64,000 bases of DNA from Agrococcus terreus (GCF_014645235.1 NZ_BMLM01000001.1:1054001-1118000); one strand, 5' to 3'. Counted from the first letter of the stretch, positions 24,575 through 32,952 are shown. Translations and numbers: made by a program. The notes: a model not told the origin generated them from the sequence alone.

Positions 24575-25687
24575 CTAGGCGAGGCTGATCGGCAGGCTGC
24601 GGCCGGCGATGGGCCGCGAGCCGCGCAGCGACGCCGCGAGGCCTGCGATCGCGACGGCGGCGGGATCCGTCGGCTCGCCCGACACGACGGGCGCACCGGC
24701 GTCGCCGCCCTCGCGGAGGGCCACCGAGAGCGGGATGCGCGCGAGCAGCGGCACCCCGAGGCGGCGCGCGGCCTCCTCGCCGCCGCCCGCGCCGAAGAGC
24801 TCGAGCACCGTGCCGTCGGGCTGTGCTAGCCCGGCCATGTTCTCGACCACGCCGAGCACGGTCTGGCCGGTCTGGTCCGCGACCTCCGCGGCGCGCTCGG
24901 CGACGTCGGCGGCCGCCCGCTGCGGCGTCGTCACGACGAGCACCTCGGCGTGGGGGAGCAGCTGCCCGAGCGAGATCGCGACGTCGCCCGTGCCGGGCGG
25001 CATGTCGATGAGCAGCACGTCGAGGTCGCCCCACCACACGTCGGCGAGGAACTGCTGCAGGGTGCGGTGCAGCATCGGCCCGCGCCACGACACCGAGCGG
25101 TTGCCCTCGACGAACATCCCGATCGACACGAGCCGCACGCCGTGCGCCTCGGGCGGCATCATCATGTCGCCCACGCGCGTCGGTCGCGCGTCGGTGCCGA
25201 GCAGTGCCGGGATCGAGTAGCCGTGCACGTCGGCGTCGATGACGCCGACCGAGAGGCCGCGCGCGGCGAGCGCCACGGCGAGGTTCGCGGTGACGGTCGA
25301 CTTGCCGACGCCGCCCTTGCCGCTCGCGACCGCGACGATGCGGGTGAGGGTGCCGGGCCCGAACTGCTGCGGGCGGGAGCCCCGCAGCCGCTCGACGAGC
25401 GCCTGGCGCGCGGCCGGATCCATCACCCCGACCTCGACCTCGACCGCCTCGACCCCGGGCACGGCGCCGGCGGCCAGCCGCACGTCGTCCTGGATGCGGT
25501 CGGCGGCAGGGCACGCGGCGACCGTCAGCTCGAGGCGGATGCGCGCGACGCCGCCGTCGAGGGTCGCGGAGGGGATCATGTCGAGCTCGACGAGGGGGCG
25601 CCGGATCTCGGGGTCGACGACGGTGCCGAGCGCCGCGGCGAGCGCCGGATCGATGCCGGCCGGGCGGGGATCTGAGGCGTCGATCAC
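24575..25687 (-). CDS. Mrp/ApbC-type iron-sulfur cluster carrier ATPase
   Basis: 370 residues. An N-terminal MIP18/DUF59 domain (about 12-100, 'VVDPEIRRPLVELDMI') is followed by the Mrp P-loop domain with the deviant Walker A 'GKGGVGKS' at 123-130, 'VIDADVHGYSIPALLG' and 'LLIDMPPGTGD'. The role is assembly or transfer of Fe-S clusters. The CxxC used by bacterial and eukaryotic Mrp/Nbp35 proteins for cluster bridging is absent; the corresponding region reads 'VENMAGLAQPDGTVLELFG'. The GTG start overlaps the DUF1003 stop by 4 bp, forming a three-gene minus-strand operon. Confidence 0.9.
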   Translation of the reverse strand: MIDASDPRPAGIDPALAAALGTVVDPEIRRPLVELDMIPSATLDGGVARIRLELTVAACPAADRIQDDVRLAAGAVPGVEAVEVEVGVMDPAARQALVERLRGSRPQQFGPGTLTRIVAVASGKGGVGKSTVTANLAVALAARGLSVGVIDADVHGYSIPALLGTDARPTRVGDMMMPPEAHGVRLVSIGMFVEGNRSVSWRGPMLHRTLQQFLADVWWGDLDVLLIDMPPGTGDVAISLGQLLPHAEVLVVTTPQRAAADVAERAAEVADQTGQTVLGVVENMAGLAQPDGTVLELFGAGGGEEAARRLGVPLLARIPLSVALREGGDAGAPVVSGEPTDPAAVAIAGLAASLRGSRPIAGRSLPISLA

Positions 25688-26175
25688 GCGTCGTCGCGCG
25701 CGCGGCGCTCGTCGAGGTCGTCGACGAAGGACCTCAGCTCGGCGCGGATGAACTCGCGCGTCGCCATGTCGCGCATCGCCATGCGCAGCGCCACGACCTC
25801 GCGCGCGAGGTACTCGGTGTCGTTGAGGTTGCGCTCGGCGCGCAGCCGGTCCTGCTCGATCTGCACGCGGTCGCGGTCGTCCTGGCGGTTCTGCGCGAGC
25901 AGCAGCAGCGGCGCGGCGTACGAGGCCTGGAGGCTCAGCACGAGCGTGAGCAGCGGGAAGCCCTGCGACTGCGGGTCGAACTGCGCCTCGGGCGGCACGA
26001 GCGAGTTGTAGGTGAGCCAGAACCCGCAGAAGATCGTCATCCCGATGAGGAAGGCGGGCGTGCCCATCCCTCGGGCGAAGGCCTCGGTGAAGCGGCCGAA
26101 GCGGTCCTTGGACTCGGGCAGGCGCAGGCGGCGGCGCGCCTTGGGGCGCGAGAAGCCGTCCTCGCGCTCAGCCAC
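25684..26175 (-). CDS. DUF1003 membrane protein
   Basis: 163 residues with two membrane helices (about 40-60 and 75-95). The DUF1003 signature is 'FPLLTLVLSLQASYAAPLLLLAQNRQDDRDRV'. The hydrophilic C-terminal half is a predicted coiled helix ('EQDRLRAERNLNDTEYLAREV'). Function is unknown; association with Mg/Mn-related MgtE-like proteins is recurrent in actinobacteria. The GTG start overlaps the upstream CBS-domain gene by 8 bp and the stop overlaps mrp by 4 bp, so the three products are probably made together. Confidence 0.9.
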   Translation of the reverse strand: MAEREDGFSRPKARRRLRLPESKDRFGRFTEAFARGMGTPAFLIGMTIFCGFWLTYNSLVPPEAQFDPQSQGFPLLTLVLSLQASYAAPLLLLAQNRQDDRDRVQIEQDRLRAERNLNDTEYLAREVVALRMAMRDMATREFIRAELRSFVDDLDERRARDDA

Positions 26176-27397
26176 GCTTCGCCTCCTCCTGCGCGCGCCA
26201 GTCGGCGGGGAGGACGTGGTCGAGCACGTCGTCGATCGTCACGATGCCCACGAGGCGGCGCGCGGGGTCGACGACGGGCACCGAGACGAGGTTGTACGAC
26301 GCCATCCGGCGCGTGACCTCGGCGGCGGTGTCGCTCACGAGCACGGGCTCGATCTGCTCGTCGAGCAGCGTGCCGAGCCGCTCGTTCGGCGGGTAGCGGA
26401 GCAGCCGCTGGAAGTGCACCATGCCGAGGAAGCGCCCGGTGGGCGCCTCGTACGGCGGCAGGGTGACGCAGACGGCCGCGGCGAGCGCGGGCGCGAACTC
26501 GTGCCGGCGCACCATCGCGAGCGCCTCGGCGACGGTGGCGTCGGAGGCGAGGATGATCGGCTCGGTCGTCATGAGGCCGCCCGCGGTGTCGGCGCCGAAC
26601 GCGAGCAGCATGCGCACGTCCTCCGCCTCCTCGGGGTCCATGAGGGCGAGCAGCGTCTCGCCGCGCTCCGCGGGGAGCTGCGCGATGAGGTCGGCGGCGT
26701 CGTCCGGCTCCATCTGGTCGAGCACGTCGGCGGCGCGGTCGTCCTCGAGCGAGTCGAGGATCTCGATCTGCCGGTCCTCGCTCATCTCCTCGAGGATGTC
26801 GGCGAGGCGCTCGTCGGGCAGGTCCTCGGCGACCTCCATCATGCGCTGCTGCGGCAGGTCGAGGAGGGCGGAGGCGGCGTCGGCCGCCGCGAGGTCGTCG
26901 AGCGAGGCCAGCAGGTGCTCGGTGCCCTGCTCGGCGCCGGGCTCGTGCTGCACGTCGCCCCAGTGCGCGAGGGTCGTGGGGCCCTTGCCGAACGGGCCCG
27001 TCTTCGGCTTGCGGAGGAAGAGCTCGTCGACCTCCCACTCGCCGGGGCCGCGCTCTGAGATGGAGAGGTCCTCGAGCGTCGCCGCGGTGCCGTCGCGCAG
27101 CGTCACGCCGCGGCCGAGCACCTCGGCGAGCAGCAGCCGCTCGCCGCCGCGCTGGCGGAAGCGGCGGTCGCTCACGGCCGAGGCGATGAGCTGGCCGCCG
27201 CCGATGGAGGTGACGCGGCCGATCGAGAGGAAGACGCGGCCCGAGGCGCGCGACTCGACGACGAGCCCGACGACGCGGGGGGAGGCGTCGGCGCGCGGGA
27301 CGGCGACGACGTCGCGGACCTTGCCGATCCGCTCGCCGGCGGGGTCGAACACCCCGGCGCCCGCGAGGCGCGCGACGAAGACCGTGGCTGCGCTCAT
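26168..27397 (-). CDS. PRC-barrel / MgtE-N / CBS-pair protein without transporter domain
   Basis: 409-residue soluble protein. Residues 1-115 resemble PRC-barrel strands ('GVFDPAGERIGKVRDVVAV', 'LEDLSISERGPGEWEVDELFL'). Residues ~140-270 are the MgtE N-terminal superhelix with repeats such as 'LPDERLADILEEMSEDRQIEILDSL'. Residues ~275-400 form two CBS domains ending 'RLVGIVTIDDVLDHVLP'. The MgtE membrane channel domain is missing, so it is more likely a Mg/nucleotide sensor than a channel; possible partners are DUF1003 or another transporter. ATG at 27397 has TAGGTT 7 nt upstream. The homologue in M. tuberculosis is Rv1232c (from memory). Confidence 0.88.
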   Translation of the reverse strand: MSAATVFVARLAGAGVFDPAGERIGKVRDVVAVPRADASPRVVGLVVESRASGRVFLSIGRVTSIGGGQLIASAVSDRRFRQRGGERLLLAEVLGRGVTLRDGTAATLEDLSISERGPGEWEVDELFLRKPKTGPFGKGPTTLAHWGDVQHEPGAEQGTEHLLASLDDLAAADAASALLDLPQQRMMEVAEDLPDERLADILEEMSEDRQIEILDSLEDDRAADVLDQMEPDDAADLIAQLPAERGETLLALMDPEEAEDVRMLLAFGADTAGGLMTTEPIILASDATVAEALAMVRRHEFAPALAAAVCVTLPPYEAPTGRFLGMVHFQRLLRYPPNERLGTLLDEQIEPVLVSDTAAEVTRRMASYNLVSVPVVDPARRLVGIVTIDDVLDHVLPADWRAQEEAKRG

Positions 27398-27410
27398 GCA
27401 TCCCAACCTA
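27398..27410 (-). promoter_or_regulatory. -10 box of the MgtE-N/CBS operon
   Basis: Minus-strand TAGGTT (27410 to 27405), then 7 nt and the ATG. No ribosome-binding site, so probably leaderless. Confidence 0.55.
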
Positions 27411-27485
27411 CCGCCGACGCCTTCACGCCAGGAGCGAACCGGGCGGCGCCGCGCGGGAGCGCCGTGGGACGATGAAGGGGTGAGC

Positions 27486-28082
27486 ATGTTCCAGCAGGCG
27501 GGCCGCGGCGACCAGACGATGCCGCGGGGCGTGGTCGTGGCCACGTTCGACTCCTACGAGCAGGCGCAGGCCGCCGTGGGGAAGCTGTCGAAGTCGGACG
27601 CCGACATCGCGGGCCTCGCGATCGTCGGCAACGACCTCAAGCTCGTCGAGCGCGTCGTCGGCCGCCTCACCTGGGGCAAGGTGGCCCTCGCCGGCGCGAT
27701 GCGCGGCCTCGGCTTCGGCGCGTTCATCGGCCTCGTCTACATGCTGCTCGTGCCCGAGGCCATCGCCTCGATCCTGCTCTTCCCGCTGCTGGGCCTCGCG
27801 TTCGGCATCATCATGGGCGTCGTCTCGCACTCGCTCGTGCGCCGCAAGCGCGACTTCGCGTCGGTGCAGCAGGTGCTCGCGAGCCGCTACGACGTGGTCG
27901 CGCCGCAGGAGATCGCCGGCCGCGCCATGCACCTCATCGGCCAGCGCGCGCAGGCCGCGCCCGCGGCTCCCGCCGAGGAGGCGCCGCCGATGGTCGAGCA
28001 GCTGCCGGGACCGGCATCGGCGCCCGAGCACGCGGCGGGCGAGCGCCCCGTCTCGCCGCCCGTCTCAGACGACCGCCGCTGA
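27486..28082 (+). CDS. Membrane protein with general-stress-protein-17M-like domain
   Basis: 198 residues. The N-terminal ~60 residues ('VVVATFDSYEQAQAAVGKLSKSDADIAGLAIVGNDL') match the GSP17M-like fold. A hairpin of two hydrophobic helices (about 75-125) and a polar Pro/Ala-rich tail follow. Function is unknown; the Rv1234-type mycobacterial counterpart occupies the same position. ATG at 27486 is preferred because AAGGGG lies 5 nt upstream; GTG at 27480 is an alternative. The 3' end overlaps lysG by 18 bp in convergent orientation. Confidence 0.78.
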   Translation: MFQQAGRGDQTMPRGVVVATFDSYEQAQAAVGKLSKSDADIAGLAIVGNDLKLVERVVGRLTWGKVALAGAMRGLGFGAFIGLVYMLLVPEAIASILLFPLLGLAFGIIMGVVSHSLVRRKRDFASVQQVLASRYDVVAPQEIAGRAMHLIGQRAQAAPAAPAEEAPPMVEQLPGPASAPEHAAGERPVSPPVSDDRR

Positions 28083-28946
28083 TTCCCGCGCCGCGCGCTC
28101 GACGGCGCCGGTGACGAGGTCGAGCAGGGGCGACGCGAGGTTCCAGCGCTGCCACCACAGCGGCACCTCGACGTGCTCGTCCGAGAGCAGCACGAGCGAG
28201 CCGTGGGCGAGGCCCTCCTCGTACTGGCCGGGCAGCAGCATGCCCCAGCCGAGGCCGATCCGGATGGCGTCGGCGAACTCCGCGGAGGCCGAGATGATGT
28301 GCCGCGGTGCCTCCTCGCGCGCCCCGTGCCGGCGCGCGAACTGCGTCTGCAGCGTGTCGTGGGCGTCGAAGTCGACGATCGGGGCGCGCTCGAGCGCGGC
28401 ACGGCCGAGCCCGTCGGCGAACCAGCGGTCGGCGAAGGCGCGCGACGCGATCGGCACGTAGCGCATCCGGCCGAGCGGCGACGCGACGCACCCGGAGACG
28501 GGCTCGCGCTGCGCGGTGACCGCGCCCATGACGGTGCCAGCCTCGAGCAGCTGCGCCGTGCGCTCCTGGTCCTCGCGATGCACGTCGAAGACGACGTCGC
28601 GCTGCGCGGCGACGTCGGCGAGCGCGGGCAGGAACCAGGTGATCAGGGAGTCGGCGTTCACGGCGAGCGGGATGCGCGGCACGGCCGCGTCGTCGCCGAG
28701 GGCGGTGCGGGCGTCGTGCTCGAGGAGCGCCAGCTGCCGGGCGAGCCGCACGAGCGCCTCGCCGGCCTCCGTCGGCCGCACGGGCTTCGTGCGCTGCAGC
28801 ACGACCCGGCCCACCCGCTGTTCGATGGCGCGCAGGCGCTGGCTCACGGCGCTCGGCGTGACGCCCAGCCGCGCGGCGGCGCGGTCGAGGGTGCCGGCGT
28901 CGACGATCGCGGCGAGCGTGCGCAGGTGGTCGAGGGGGAGGTCCAC
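28065..28946 (-). CDS. lysG: LysR-family regulator LysG/ArgP of the lysine/arginine exporter
   Basis: 293 residues. The N-terminal helix-turn-helix is 'LGVTPSAVSQRLRAIEQRVG', followed by the LysR linker and a ligand-binding domain. The ArgP/LysG subtype is indicated by 'NADSLITWFLPAL' and the 'HREDQERTAQLLEAGTVMGAVT' segment, together with the divergent lysE gene. The family activates exporter transcription when basic amino acids accumulate. The GTG start at 28946 lies 6 nt after a TAGGCT box, so the message is probably leaderless. The 85-bp intergenic region should hold the operator. Confidence 0.92.
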   Translation of the reverse strand: MDLPLDHLRTLAAIVDAGTLDRAAARLGVTPSAVSQRLRAIEQRVGRVVLQRTKPVRPTEAGEALVRLARQLALLEHDARTALGDDAAVPRIPLAVNADSLITWFLPALADVAAQRDVVFDVHREDQERTAQLLEAGTVMGAVTAQREPVSGCVASPLGRMRYVPIASRAFADRWFADGLGRAALERAPIVDFDAHDTLQTQFARRHGAREEAPRHIISASAEFADAIRIGLGWGMLLPGQYEEGLAHGSLVLLSDEHVEVPLWWQRWNLASPLLDLVTGAVERAARESAAVV

Positions 28947-28958
28947 GACGCGAGCCTA
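28947..28958 (-). promoter_or_regulatory. -10 box of a probably leaderless lysG transcript
   Basis: Minus-strand TAGGCT (28958 to 28953) followed by 6 nt and the GTG start codon. Confidence 0.6.
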
Positions 28959-28959
28959 G

Positions 28960-29018
28960 ATGAAGCGATGCTTACGATCCACAAGGATCCTTCGCTGGTC
29001 TGCATGACGATGCACCCG
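28960..29018. promoter_or_regulatory. Candidate LysG operator region between lysG and lysE
   Basis: This divergent spacer is visibly richer in A+T than its surroundings and contains the perfect 10-bp palindrome AAGGATCCTT (28983-28992), located about 27 bp upstream of the lysE -10 box. That fits a LysR-type activation site in placement; binding itself is an inference. Confidence 0.4.
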
Positions 29019-29031
29019 TAGCGTCGTCGGC
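29019..29031 (+). promoter_or_regulatory. -10 box of lysE
   Basis: TAGCGT (29019-29024) followed by 7 nt and the ATG at 29032; probably leaderless. Confidence 0.55.
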
Positions 29032-29694
29032 ATGAACCCCTCCATCGTCGCGCTGCTCTCGGGCCTCGGCCTCTGCCTCGGCCTCATCGTGTCGATCGGC
29101 GCGCAGAACGCGGTCGTGCTGCGCCAGGGCCTCCGCCGCGAGCACGTCGGGCTCGTCGTGCTCGTCTGCGTCGTGAGCGACGCGATCCTGCAGGCGATCG
29201 GCGTCGCGGGCGTCGCGACCCTCGTCACCTCGCAGCCCTGGCTCGAGACCGTGGCCCGCTGGGCGGGCGCGCTCTTCATCCTCGGCTACGCGTTCCTCAG
29301 CGCCCGTCGCGCCTGGCGCGGCGGCGGCTCGCTCGAGGCCGCGGCCGACGAGCAGGCCGCGGGCGCGGCGGGCGCGGGCGGCGTCGCGGTCGCCACGCGC
29401 ACCCGCCGCAGCCGCCTCGTGACGCTCGGCACGATCCTCGCCGTCACGTGGCTCAACCCGCACGCGATCGTCGAGACGACCGTCGTGCTGGGCTCCGTCG
29501 CCGCGACCCACGGCGCCGAGCGCTGGTGGTTCCTCGCGGGCGGCATCGCCGGCAGCACGGTGTGGTTCGTCGTCTTCGGCTACTGCGCGCGCTTCCTCGG
29601 CCCGCTGCTGCGCACCGAGCGGGCGTGGCGCATCCTCGACGGCGCGATCGCCGCCGTGATGGTGGTCATCGCGATCACGCTCGTCGCGGGCTGA
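29032..29694 (+). CDS. lysE: LysE/ArgO-type L-lysine/L-arginine exporter
   Basis: 220-residue membrane exporter of basic amino acids. The family N-terminus 'GLCLGLIVSIGAQNAVVLRQGLRREHV', the central 'LGTILAVTWLNPHAIVETTVVLGSVA' and about six hydrophobic helices are all present. A variable Ala/Gly-rich loop at about 100-125 separates the two halves. Divergent lysG and the nearby dap genes support lysine export: it would relieve build-up of lysine, including lysine released from imported peptides. The stop lies 21 bp from the convergent aminopeptidase P gene. Confidence 0.93.
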   Translation: MNPSIVALLSGLGLCLGLIVSIGAQNAVVLRQGLRREHVGLVVLVCVVSDAILQAIGVAGVATLVTSQPWLETVARWAGALFILGYAFLSARRAWRGGGSLEAAADEQAAGAAGAGGVAVATRTRRSRLVTLGTILAVTWLNPHAIVETTVVLGSVAATHGAERWWFLAGGIAGSTVWFVVFGYCARFLGPLLRTERAWRILDGAIAAVMVVIAITLVAG

Positions 29695-29715
29695 CGCCCG
29701 CCCGGCGCGCGAGGC

Positions 29716-31209
29716 TCAGCGGGCGCGGACCTCGCGCATCCACGCCTCGACCTCGTCGGCCGTGCGGGGGATCGCGCCGGAGAGGTTGCGGGCGCCGTCG
29801 GCGGTGACGACGATGTCGTCCTCGATGCGCACGCCGATGCCGCGCAGCTCCTCGGGCACCGTGAGGTCGTCGGCCTGGAAGTAGAGGCCCGGCTCGATGG
29901 TGAACACCATCCCCTCGCGCACGATGCCGTCGTGGTAGAAGTCGCGGCGGGCCGCAGCGCAGTCGTGCACGTCGAGGCCGAGGTGGTGGCTCGTGCCGTG
30001 CACCATCCAGCGGCGGTGCAGCTGCTGGTCGGGCTGGAGGCTCTCCTCGGCCGAGATCGGCAGCAGGCCCCACTCGGCGGTGCGCCTGGCGATGACCTCC
30101 ATCGCGGCGGCGTGCACCTCCTTGAAGACGATGCCGGGGCGGACGATCGCGAACGCGGCGTCGGCGGCCTCGCGGACGGCCTCGTAGACCTTCCGCTGCA
30201 CCTCGGTGAACGTGCCCGAGATGGGCAGGGTGCGCGTGATGTCGGCCGTGTAGAGGCTGTCGACCTCGACGCCCGCGTCGAGCAGGATGAGGTCGCCCTC
30301 GCGCACCTGCCCGTCGTTGCGGGTCCAGTGCAGGTAGCAGGCGTGGTGGCCGGAGGCGGCGATCGTGTCGTAGCCGACGGCGTTGCCGTCGAGCCGCGCG
30401 CGCCGGTGGAAGGCGCCCTCGACGACGCGCTCGCCGCGCTCGTGCGCGGTCGCCTCGGCGAGGTCGGCGATGACGTCGTCGAAGCCGCGCGCGGTGGCGT
30501 CGACCGCGGCCTGCACCTCGGCGACCTCCCACGCGTCCTTCACGAGCCGCAGCTCCGAGAGGTCGCGCGCGAGGAGGTCGCCGTCGGGGTTCGCGGCGGG
30601 CAGCGCCGCCTCGACCGAGGCGTCGGCGCCCGTGACGACGAGCGCGTCGCCGCCGTCGGCGAGCACGTCGTCGAGCTCGGCGAGGTCGCGCGCGGCGAGC
30701 CCGAGGTCGGCGGCGACGTGCGCGAACGAGGGACGCGGACCGACCCAGAACTCGCCGATCGCGGCGTTGGCGTAGAACTCGGTGGTGCCGCGGCCGGCGG
30801 GGCCGCGGAAGTAGAGCACCGCTTCGTGGCCCTCGCCGCCGTCGACTGGCTCGAGCACGAGCACCGAGTCGGGCTCGGCGTCGGAGCCCCAGCCGGTCAG
30901 GTACGTGAAGTCGGGGTGGGGGCGGAACGGGTAGTCGGTGTCGTTCGAGCGCACCTTGAGCCCGCCCGCGGGCACGACGAGCCGCACGCCCGGGTGCAGC
31001 GCCGAGATCGCGGCGCGGTGCGCGGCGGCGGGCGCCGCCGCGGCGCGGGCCGCGGGCAGCGGCTGCTCGCGCTCGGCCCAGCCCGCCTGAATGTGCTCGG
31101 TGAAGGCCGACGACGTCGGCGTCGTCGAGCGGTTCGTGGGCCGGTCCTGCGCCCCGTCGGCCCTGGAGGTGGTCTGTGCGGTGTCCTGCGTCGTCGCCTG
31201 GTCGCTCAT
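29716..31209 (-). CDS. pepP: Xaa-Pro aminopeptidase (aminopeptidase P, M24B)
   Basis: 497-residue dimetal peptidase cleaving N-terminal residues ahead of proline. An N-terminal AMP_N domain (about 65-200, 'FRPHPDFTYLTGWGSDAEPDSVLVLEP') precedes the creatinase-fold catalytic domain. Metal ligands include Asp311 and Asp323 in 'LLDAGVEVDSLYTADITR', a His in 'HGTSHHLGLDVHD' (408-409), and the glutamates of 'FTIEPGLYF' and 'VRIEDDIVVT'. The ATG at 31209 is chosen for normal family length; the frame continues upstream without homology. A Thr/Ser-rich leader of ~35 residues precedes the fold. It likely degrades peptides from the two oligopeptide importers. Confidence 0.93.
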   Translation of the reverse strand: MSDQATTQDTAQTTSRADGAQDRPTNRSTTPTSSAFTEHIQAGWAEREQPLPAARAAAAPAAAHRAAISALHPGVRLVVPAGGLKVRSNDTDYPFRPHPDFTYLTGWGSDAEPDSVLVLEPVDGGEGHEAVLYFRGPAGRGTTEFYANAAIGEFWVGPRPSFAHVAADLGLAARDLAELDDVLADGGDALVVTGADASVEAALPAANPDGDLLARDLSELRLVKDAWEVAEVQAAVDATARGFDDVIADLAEATAHERGERVVEGAFHRRARLDGNAVGYDTIAASGHHACYLHWTRNDGQVREGDLILLDAGVEVDSLYTADITRTLPISGTFTEVQRKVYEAVREAADAAFAIVRPGIVFKEVHAAAMEVIARRTAEWGLLPISAEESLQPDQQLHRRWMVHGTSHHLGLDVHDCAAARRDFYHDGIVREGMVFTIEPGLYFQADDLTVPEELRGIGVRIEDDIVVTADGARNLSGAIPRTADEVEAWMREVRAR

Positions 31210-31230
31210 GGAGCCATCATCCCACCGTCG

Positions 31231-31242
31231 TACCCTGGCCGG
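31231..31242 (+). promoter_or_regulatory. -10 box of the alpha/beta-hydrolase operon
   Basis: TACCCT (31231-31236), then 6 nt and the ATG at 31243; probably leaderless. Confidence 0.6.
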
Positions 31243-32151
31243 ATGCAGAGGGAGGATGCGCTCGCGCCGACGCCCGCGGGGCTCGCCGAGTGGCGCGAGG
31301 CCGCCGGCGGCGTAGCGGGCGCCGTCGTGCGCGAGCACGTCGAGGGCGACCACGTCGTCGTCGTGCGGCACTGGGCGAAGCCGGGCGCGCAGACCGTGGT
31401 GCTCGTCCACGGGATCGGCATGGGGCAGCAGTACTTCGGCCTGCTGCGCGAGGCGCTGCTCGACGAGCTCGACGTCGTCGCGCTCGACCTGCCGGGCTTC
31501 GGCTCCTCGCCCGAGCCGGCGGAGCCGCTCCCCATGCCGGAACTCGCCGACCTCGTCGCCCGCGCCCTCCGAGGCACCGCGCACGAGCCGATCATCGCGC
31601 TCGGCCACTCCATGGGCACGCAGGTCGTCGCCGAGCTCGCCGCGCGCCACCCCGACCTCGTCGAGCGCGTCGTCCTCATCGCCCCCACCGTGAACCCGCG
31701 CGAGCGCAACGGCTGGGCGCAGGCGCTGCGCCTGCTGCAGGACATCGCGAACGACCCGCCCATCGTCATGCTCGTCGGCGCCCACATGTACCTGCAGGCG
31801 GGGCCGCGCTGGTTCCTCCGGAAGCTCGGATCGATGCTCGACCACGACATCCGCGAGGTGCTGCCGCGCATCGCGCAGCCGGCGCTCGTCATCGTGGGGG
31901 AGGACGACAGGGTGTCGCCCGTCGGGTGGGCCTCGGAGGTGCGGGCGCTGCTGCCGCGCGGCGAGCTGCGCATCGCGCGCGCGAAGGGCCACGAGGCGAT
32001 GGTGACGGGAGCGGAGCCGGTGGCGCGCATGGTGGAGGAGTTCGCGCAGCGCATCGGGCCGGCCGAGGCGGCGCCGTCGCCGCCCGCTGCCGCCCCGGTC
32101 GCGCTGCGCGCCGGGACGGCGGCCGACGACGAGCGGGGGAGCGCCGCATGA
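31243..32151 (+). CDS. Alpha/beta-hydrolase fold protein
   Basis: 302 residues. The oxyanion-hole segment is 'VVLVHGIGMG', the nucleophile elbow 'ALGHSMGTQ' (Ser), the acid is probably in 'VIVGEDDRVSP' and the base His in 'RAKGHEAMV'. This is a complete hydrolase triad, but the substrate cannot be predicted. A Pro/Ala-rich C-terminal tail of ~30 residues extends past the fold. ATG at 31243 follows TACCCT by 6 nt. It overlaps the next hydrolase gene by 4 bp (ATGA), so the two are translated together. Confidence 0.88.
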   Translation: MQREDALAPTPAGLAEWREAAGGVAGAVVREHVEGDHVVVVRHWAKPGAQTVVLVHGIGMGQQYFGLLREALLDELDVVALDLPGFGSSPEPAEPLPMPELADLVARALRGTAHEPIIALGHSMGTQVVAELAARHPDLVERVVLIAPTVNPRERNGWAQALRLLQDIANDPPIVMLVGAHMYLQAGPRWFLRKLGSMLDHDIREVLPRIAQPALVIVGEDDRVSPVGWASEVRALLPRGELRIARAKGHEAMVTGAEPVARMVEEFAQRIGPAEAAPSPPAAAPVALRAGTAADDERGSAA

Positions 32152-32909
32152 GCATCCAACCCGCCGAGGTGCTCGTCTGGGGCCGCGACTACGCCTTCGC
32201 AGCCCGCAAGCACGTCCGCTCGACCTTCGACCGGCGGCCGCCCACGCTGCGCGGCCTCCCCGGCGCGCGCGTGCAGGCGATCCTCGTGCCCGGCGTCGTC
32301 GAGCGCTGGCACTTCATGGAGCCGCTCGCGCAGCGGCTCGTGCGCGCCGGCCACGGCGTGCGCTTCGTGCCGGAGCTCGGCCGCAACCTCGCGCCGGTGC
32401 TCGAGGGGGCGGAGGTGGTGGGGCGCGTCGTCGACGAGGTCGCCGCCGAGCACCCGGAGGCGCGCATCGTGCTCGTCGGCCACTCGAAGGGCGGCCTGAT
32501 CGGGAAGCGCGTGCTCGTCGAGCGGGCCACGCGGCCGGAGGCGCCGCAGCCCGTGGGGCTCGTGGCGCTCGCCACGCCCTTCGCGGGCTCCGCGCGCGCC
32601 CGCCTGCTCCCGGGCGCGTACATCCGCGAATTCGACCCGTCGAGCGAGATCCTCGTGGCGCTCGCGGCCGAGCGCGCGGCCGACGCCCGGATCCGGCTCG
32701 TGCTGCCGAACATCGACCCGCACATCCCCGGCAACGCGGTGCCCGAGGGCATGCGCGGCACGCGGCTGCGCGCGAGCGGCCACTTCCGGCCGCTCGCGAC
32801 CGCGGAGGCGGGGGATGCGGTGCTCGCCGCGATCGACGAGCTCGTGGCGCTCAACGTCGCGCACGGCGCCGGCGCCGCGGCCGAGCGGGGCTCGGCGCCC
32901 GAGGCCTAG
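32148..32909 (+). CDS. Lipase/esterase-like alpha/beta hydrolase
   Basis: 253 residues. 'AILVPGVVERWHFMEPLAQRLVRAGHGVRFVPEL' and the nucleophile motif 'VLVGHSKGGLIGK' resemble triacylglycerol lipase/acetyltransferase-type hydrolases. 'LVALATPFAGSARARLLPG' is the usual segment after the nucleophile. The candidate base His lies in 'RASGHFRPL'. There is no signal peptide, so it is cytoplasmic. Two hydrolases in one overlapping operon suggest consecutive or related ester or lipid substrates, but nothing more specific can be read. Confidence 0.85.
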   Translation: MSIQPAEVLVWGRDYAFAARKHVRSTFDRRPPTLRGLPGARVQAILVPGVVERWHFMEPLAQRLVRAGHGVRFVPELGRNLAPVLEGAEVVGRVVDEVAAEHPEARIVLVGHSKGGLIGKRVLVERATRPEAPQPVGLVALATPFAGSARARLLPGAYIREFDPSSEILVALAAERAADARIRLVLPNIDPHIPGNAVPEGMRGTRLRASGHFRPLATAEAGDAVLAAIDELVALNVAHGAGAAAERGSAPEA

Positions 32910-32923
32910 CGGCCGAGGCCCAG

Positions 32924-32946
32924 GCCCGCGGCCCACGCCCGCGGGC
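32924..32946. terminator. Candidate terminator between convergent hydrolase and EEP genes
   Basis: 7-bp GC stem (32924-32930 with 32940-32946) with a 9-nt loop, lying between two convergent stop codons. Confidence 0.4.
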
Positions 32947-32952
32947 GGCGGC

